A DNA stretch of 64,000 bases, taken from the NCBI GenBank assembly GCA_018268465.1, contig JAFDWN010000002.1:283154-347153 (forward strand), in the 5' to 3' direction. Position 1 is the first letter of the stretch. The number at the start of each line of letters is the position of its first letter. A program made the position numbers and the translations under genes. Of this stretch, positions 61,003-64,000 are shown piece after piece. The notes beneath the pieces are model-generated. The model worked only from the letters and a program-made list of their open reading frames with translations, did not search any database and was not told the origin of the DNA. This DNA is from Actinomycetota bacterium. Lineage in GTDB: Bacteria; Actinomycetota; Actinomycetes; Mycobacteriales; Mycobacteriaceae.

Positions 61003-62871
61003 TCAGGTTTTGACCATGATCTTGAAGATGAGGCGGGTGAGTGCGCCGAACGCACCGTGTGCGCCGATGTAGAGCCGTTTGGTGTCATATCCGGCAACGT
61101 CTTTCATCGTTTCGGCCCCGAAACGCGCCGGGGTCTGGCCATCGATGACGGTGACGTCGGCGCCGAGCAGGGCGTGCCTGATGTGGGACCTCTCGGTACC
61201 GGTGGCGGTCGCCACCAGCTCACCGATGGTGCGGCCGCCGCCGTCGGTGGGGACGGCCGCGCAGGTGACGCCATGCTCGTCGAGGTGGCGGTTGAGCTGA
61301 TCGAGGGTGGCCTCGGCGCCGACGATCAGGCTCAGGTTGCCGAGGTTGACGGCGATGTCGGTGTTGTGACCGGCGGTCAGCGGGGCGCCCCGATCCGGTG
61401 GCGTCCGGCCGGTGAGGGCCGCGCGGACCGCGGCGCCGAACGCGGCGGTGTCCGGCTCGTCGGCGGATCGCTCGGGCAACATGATTCCGGGGTTGAGGAG
61501 CCCGGCCGGATCGAACGCGTTCTTTATCGACCGTTGCGCGGAGATCTCGACCGGCGTGAAGCGTCTGGTCATGAACGGGATCTTCTCGGTGCCGACCCCG
61601 TGTTCGCCGGTGATGGTGCCGCCCAAACCCAGTGCCGCTTCGATGATCTCGTTGTTCGCCGATTCCAGCGCCGAGGCCGCCTTCGGGTTGCCCTTGTCAT
61701 AGAACGTGGTGGGGTGCAGGTCCCCATCACCGGCGTGGCCACAGACCGCGATGAACAGCAGGCCGTCGCTGTGCCGCGCGGCGGTGGCCTGAATGGCCTC
61801 CTGCATTTCGGGGATCCGATCGCGCGGCACGGTCACGTCGCCGATGAAGAAGCCCTTGCCACTCTGCACCACCGAGTTGGGTGCGTTCAGTCGGCCGTAC
61901 CACAGGGCGGCCCGGTCCTTCTCGTCCTCGGCCACCCGGACTTCGGTGGCGCGTTCGCGCAACACCCGCTCGACGATCGACTGGTCGTGGGCCACCTCGG
62001 CTGCGGTGCCGTCGACGTCGATGAGCACGATGGAATCCGCGTCCAGCGGGTAGCCGGTGTCGTAGAACTGCTGCAACCCGGCGATGCCGGCCCGGTCGAG
62101 CCACTCCACGGCGGCAGGCACCACTCCCGTGGCGATGACCGCGGCGATGGTGTCGGCGGCGTCCCGGGCGGTACGGAATGCGCCCAGCAGGCTGTGGGTA
62201 ACCTCGGCGATCGGCCGCAGTGCGACGGTTGCCTCGGTGACGATGCCCAAGGTGCCCTCCGATCCGATGATTACGCCGAGCAGGTCGGGGCCGTCATCGT
62301 CGGCGCGCAGCGTGACAGCGGACCCGTCGGGCAGCACGAGATCTACCGACACGATGTGGTTGTAGGTGACTCCGTACTTCAAAGCATGTGGGCCGCCCGC
62401 GTTTTCGATGATGTTGCCGCCTACGGTGGCAAGGTGCGCGGATACCGGATCGGGCGAGAAGCACAGGCCGTACGGGGCGAGATGGTCCTGCAGATCGGAG
62501 TTGACGACGCCGGGCTCCACCCGGGCATACCGGCCCTCCACGTCGACCTGACGGATCTGGTTCAGGCCCGACAAGTCGAGCAGGACACGCCCGCCGGCCG
62601 GCATCATCCCGCCTGAGCAGTTCGACGCGCCGCCGCGGGGAACGATCGGCACGCCGTACTCGGCGGCGATCCGCACGATCGCGGCGATGTCGTCGCGGCT
62701 GCGTGGCCGCAACAACATCTCGGCGGTTCCACCGACACCCCAGAAGTCGTGGCCGCGCTCAGCGAGGACCGTCCCGTCGGTGATGACCTCACCGAGGCCG
62801 GCGACGGCCGCGGTGAACCTTGCGATGGCCGTGCTCGCAGTGCCGTCGGTTTGCGAAGTGTGCGTGGGCAT
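61003..62871 (-). CDS. FAD-linked 2-hydroxyacid oxidase, GlcD-GlcE fusion
   Basis: A 622-residue enzyme. Residues about 20-470 are a complete GlcD/D-lactate dehydrogenase (VPRGGASNCSGG and VGGNIIENAGGPHALKYG for FAD, CGHAGDGDLHP and GGTITGEHGVG in the substrate cap). After a short linker, residues about 480-622 repeat a partial FAD domain like GlcE (GGGRTIGELV, FGAETMKDVAGYD, LYIGAHGAFGALTRL). In E. coli glycolate oxidase these are separate subunits; here they are one chain. It would oxidise a D-2-hydroxyacid to the 2-oxoacid. ATG 62871 has AGGGAA ten bases upstream; ATG 62895 is also in frame. It ends the operon with the tautomerase and ThDP enzyme. Confidence 0.87.
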   Translation of the reverse strand: MPTHTSQTDGTASTAIARFTAAVAGLGEVITDGTVLAERGHDFWGVGGTAEMLLRPRSRDDIAAIVRIAAEYGVPIVPRGGASNCSGGMMPAGGRVLLDLSGLNQIRQVDVEGRYARVEPGVVNSDLQDHLAPYGLCFSPDPVSAHLATVGGNIIENAGGPHALKYGVTYNHIVSVDLVLPDGSAVTLRADDDGPDLLGVIIGSEGTLGIVTEATVALRPIAEVTHSLLGAFRTARDAADTIAAVIATGVVPAAVEWLDRAGIAGLQQFYDTGYPLDADSIVLIDVDGTAAEVAHDQSIVERVLRERATEVRVAEDEKDRAALWYGRLNAPNSVVQSGKGFFIGDVTVPRDRIPEMQEAIQATAARHSDGLLFIAVCGHAGDGDLHPTTFYDKGNPKAASALESANNEIIEAALGLGGTITGEHGVGTEKIPFMTRRFTPVEISAQRSIKNAFDPAGLLNPGIMLPERSADEPDTAAFGAAVRAALTGRTPPDRGAPLTAGHNTDIAVNLGNLSLIVGAEATLDQLNRHLDEHGVTCAAVPTDGGGRTIGELVATATGTERSHIRHALLGADVTVIDGQTPARFGAETMKDVAGYDTKRLYIGAHGAFGALTRLIFKIMVKT

Positions 62872-62925
62872 TCCAGAAAGTTCCCTTCGTGGCATCAGTG
62901 GGACAGCCCGCCGGGCCCGGACCTC

Positions 62926-63339
62926 TCAATCGTGGACGTCGGTTCCCTGCGCGCGTAACCACGCCTCCTCTTCCCCGGGGGCGGGTAGCACGCGTCCACC
63001 TTCGATCGCGAAATGTGCGGGGCTGTTTTGGATCACGACGAGGACGCGGTGAGCGGGAATGCCGGTCACCCGGGTAGCCGCCGCGGCGATCTCGGCCACC
63101 AATTGGCTACTTTGGGCCTCCGGGTGTCCGGTGCGGACCCAGCCGTTGATCAAGAGCGGCTGCGCGGGATGCCCGTCGGTGTAGACGTTGTCGGGGGCCA
63201 GTTCATGGAAGACGACGTTGACGTACGTGGCGGGGACGTGATTGATCATCGAGTGGATCCTGGTCATTTCCCCGGCCAGGCTGGCCTTCGTGTCGGCGCT
63301 CAGCGTCGACTGCACTGTCGTGCACGTGTAGACGGGCAT
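62926..63339 (-). CDS. Tautomerase-superfamily protein, cis-CaaD branch
   Basis: A 137-residue protein with catalytic Pro1 exposed after Met removal. Counting from Pro1 it aligns with cis-3-chloroacrylic acid dehalogenase: His28 is present, Arg68 matches cis-CaaD Arg70, and the glutamate in AIEGGR matches Glu114. The places of cis-CaaD Arg73 and Tyr103 hold His and Val, so the full dehalogenase set is missing and a tautomerase or hydratase role is likelier. ATG 63339 lies three bases after the ThDP enzyme's stop. Confidence 0.8.
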   Translation of the reverse strand: MPVYTCTTVQSTLSADTKASLAGEMTRIHSMINHVPATYVNVVFHELAPDNVYTDGHPAQPLLINGWVRTGHPEAQSSQLVAEIAAAATRVTGIPAHRVLVVIQNSPAHFAIEGGRVLPAPGEEEAWLRAQGTDVHD

Positions 63340-63342
63340 CTC

Positions 63343-64000
63343 TCAGCCCAGGAATGGCAGTTGCGGCTGGGTGGGCACCACGAGGACGGTGGGGCCGTCG
63401 GCCTCCAACGCCGCCTTGAACTCGCGTGCGAGGCTCTCGGTACCGTCCACGTTTGCCGTTCGGCACCCGAAACCAGTCGCCAACGCGGCGATATCGAGTC
63501 CGGGCAGGTTCAGCCCGGGCACATTGGGCGTCTTCTCCAACAACGCAAACGATTTGAGGATGGCGTACTCGCCATTGCGCTGCACCACGAACACGATGGG
63601 CAGCTTGTGCTGCGCGGCGGTCCAGATGGCCTGGATCGAGTACTGGAACGAACCGTCGCCGATCGAGGCGACGACGGTCCGCTTCACCCCGCGAGCCCGG
63701 TCCCCGAGCGCGATGCCCACCGCAGCCGGCACTCCCCAGCCGATGCCACCGCTGCCGGTGGCGAAGAAACTGCCCGACCGTCGGGTGGGCCACCACGTGA
63801 TGAGGTCCGCCAGCGTCGAGGTGGATTCCATCACGACCGCGGCGTCGTCGGGTTTGACCGAACTGAGCACCGCGTAGACGTCTTTGGGCAGCAATGGCGC
63901 GGATGCCATCGGCAGCTCGGCACCGATATCCCTGGTTAGCCCCGGAGGGGCCTGCCGGTCGCCGGGGACCTGCACAAGGTCGACCAGCTGCTCCAAGGCC
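63343..64000 (-). CDS. Benzoylformate-decarboxylase-like ThDP enzyme, C-terminal part
   Basis: The last about 218 residues of a thiamine-diphosphate enzyme; the 5' end lies beyond the window. The ThDP/Mg motif is GDGSFQYSIQAIWTAAQHKL...QRN (G-D-G to N), and SGGIGWGVPAAVGIALGD precedes it. YSIQA-WTAA is characteristic of benzoylformate decarboxylase; acetolactate-synthase-like relatives remain possible. It would decarboxylate a 2-oxoacid such as benzoylformate to an aldehyde. It is upstream of the tautomerase and GlcD-GlcE genes in one operon. Confidence 0.85.
   Translation of the reverse strand, partial: ALEQLVDLVQVPGDRQAPPGLTRDIGAELPMASAPLLPKDVYAVLSSVKPDDAAVVMESTSTLADLITWWPTRRSGSFFATGSGGIGWGVPAAVGIALGDRARGVKRTVVASIGDGSFQYSIQAIWTAAQHKLPIVFVVQRNGEYAILKSFALLEKTPNVPGLNLPGLDIAALATGFGCRTANVDGTESLAREFKAALEADGPTVLVVPTQPQLPFLG

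Overview
The window is about 64 kb of GC-rich actinobacterial chromosome. It almost certainly comes from a Mycobacterium/Mycolicibacterium species of the fast-growing, environmental type. The evidence is: a CtpB-like copper ATPase converging on an Rv0102-like CopD/CtaG fusion (the M. tuberculosis order); a TB15.3 (Rv1636)-type stress protein; F420-type oxidoreductases (Ddn and LLM families); DUF3060 and DUF5134 proteins; a PGRS-type glycine-rich protein; and DrrA/DrrB exporters. No rRNA, tRNA, CRISPR array, IS element or prophage was recognised. All functions are inferred from reading motifs, without any database search.

Layout. 1-5.8 kb: copper/membrane group (P1B ATPase 3' end, CopD-CtaG fusion, PepSY protein, DUF5134 protein, zinc-finger anti-sigma-like protein), with a BlaI/CopY-like dyad between the divergent genes. 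5.8-9.7 kb: C4-dicarboxylate transporter dctA facing a CitA/DcuS-type sensor kinase and its regulator, with a CRP-like site between. 9.7-13.2 kb: beta-propeller protein behind an AT-rich control region, peptidoglycan amidase, small membrane protein, Crp/Fnr regulator. 13.2-18.9 kb: seven-gene leftward operon (flavin monooxygenase-like LLM protein, DoxX, two permeases, ATPase, lipoprotein binding protein, SnoaL-like protein) suited to importing and oxidising a small organosulfur-like compound. 19-28 kb: secreted proteins, a PaaK-like ligase, a fused glutamine-type binding protein/permease with GlnQ, an APC permease, DrrAB. 28-37 kb: secreted proteins, two tandem paralogous membrane proteins followed by the decayed remnant of a coupled FAD oxidoreductase gene, a universal stress protein, a cobalt-type nitrile hydratase operon (beta-alpha-activator), a lipoprotein hydrolase. 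37-43.8 kb: a translationally coupled pair of very large unknown proteins (1241 aa, and a 1007-aa pentapeptide-repeat protein carrying three copies of an inserted domain). 44-48.5 kb: LysR regulator divergent from a fluoroacetate-dehalogenase-like enzyme, an MHS transporter and a tartrate/D-malate dehydrogenase. 48.5-56.4 kb: single metabolic genes, including an N-terminally truncated LLM oxidoreductase. 56.5-61 kb: PGRS-type secreted protein, LuxR-family STAND-like ATPase and a tiny sigma-region-4-like protein, tied together by a shared paired AGGTAGT element. 61-64 kb: an operon of benzoylformate-decarboxylase-like ThDP enzyme (cut by the window end), cis-CaaD-type tautomerase and GlcD-GlcE fusion oxidase, consistent with 2-hydroxyacid (mandelate-like) oxidation.

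The most interesting unexplained material is the 37.0-43.8 kb giant pair, the AGGTAGT-paired regulatory module at 57-61 kb, and several well-formed dyads in divergent promoters.
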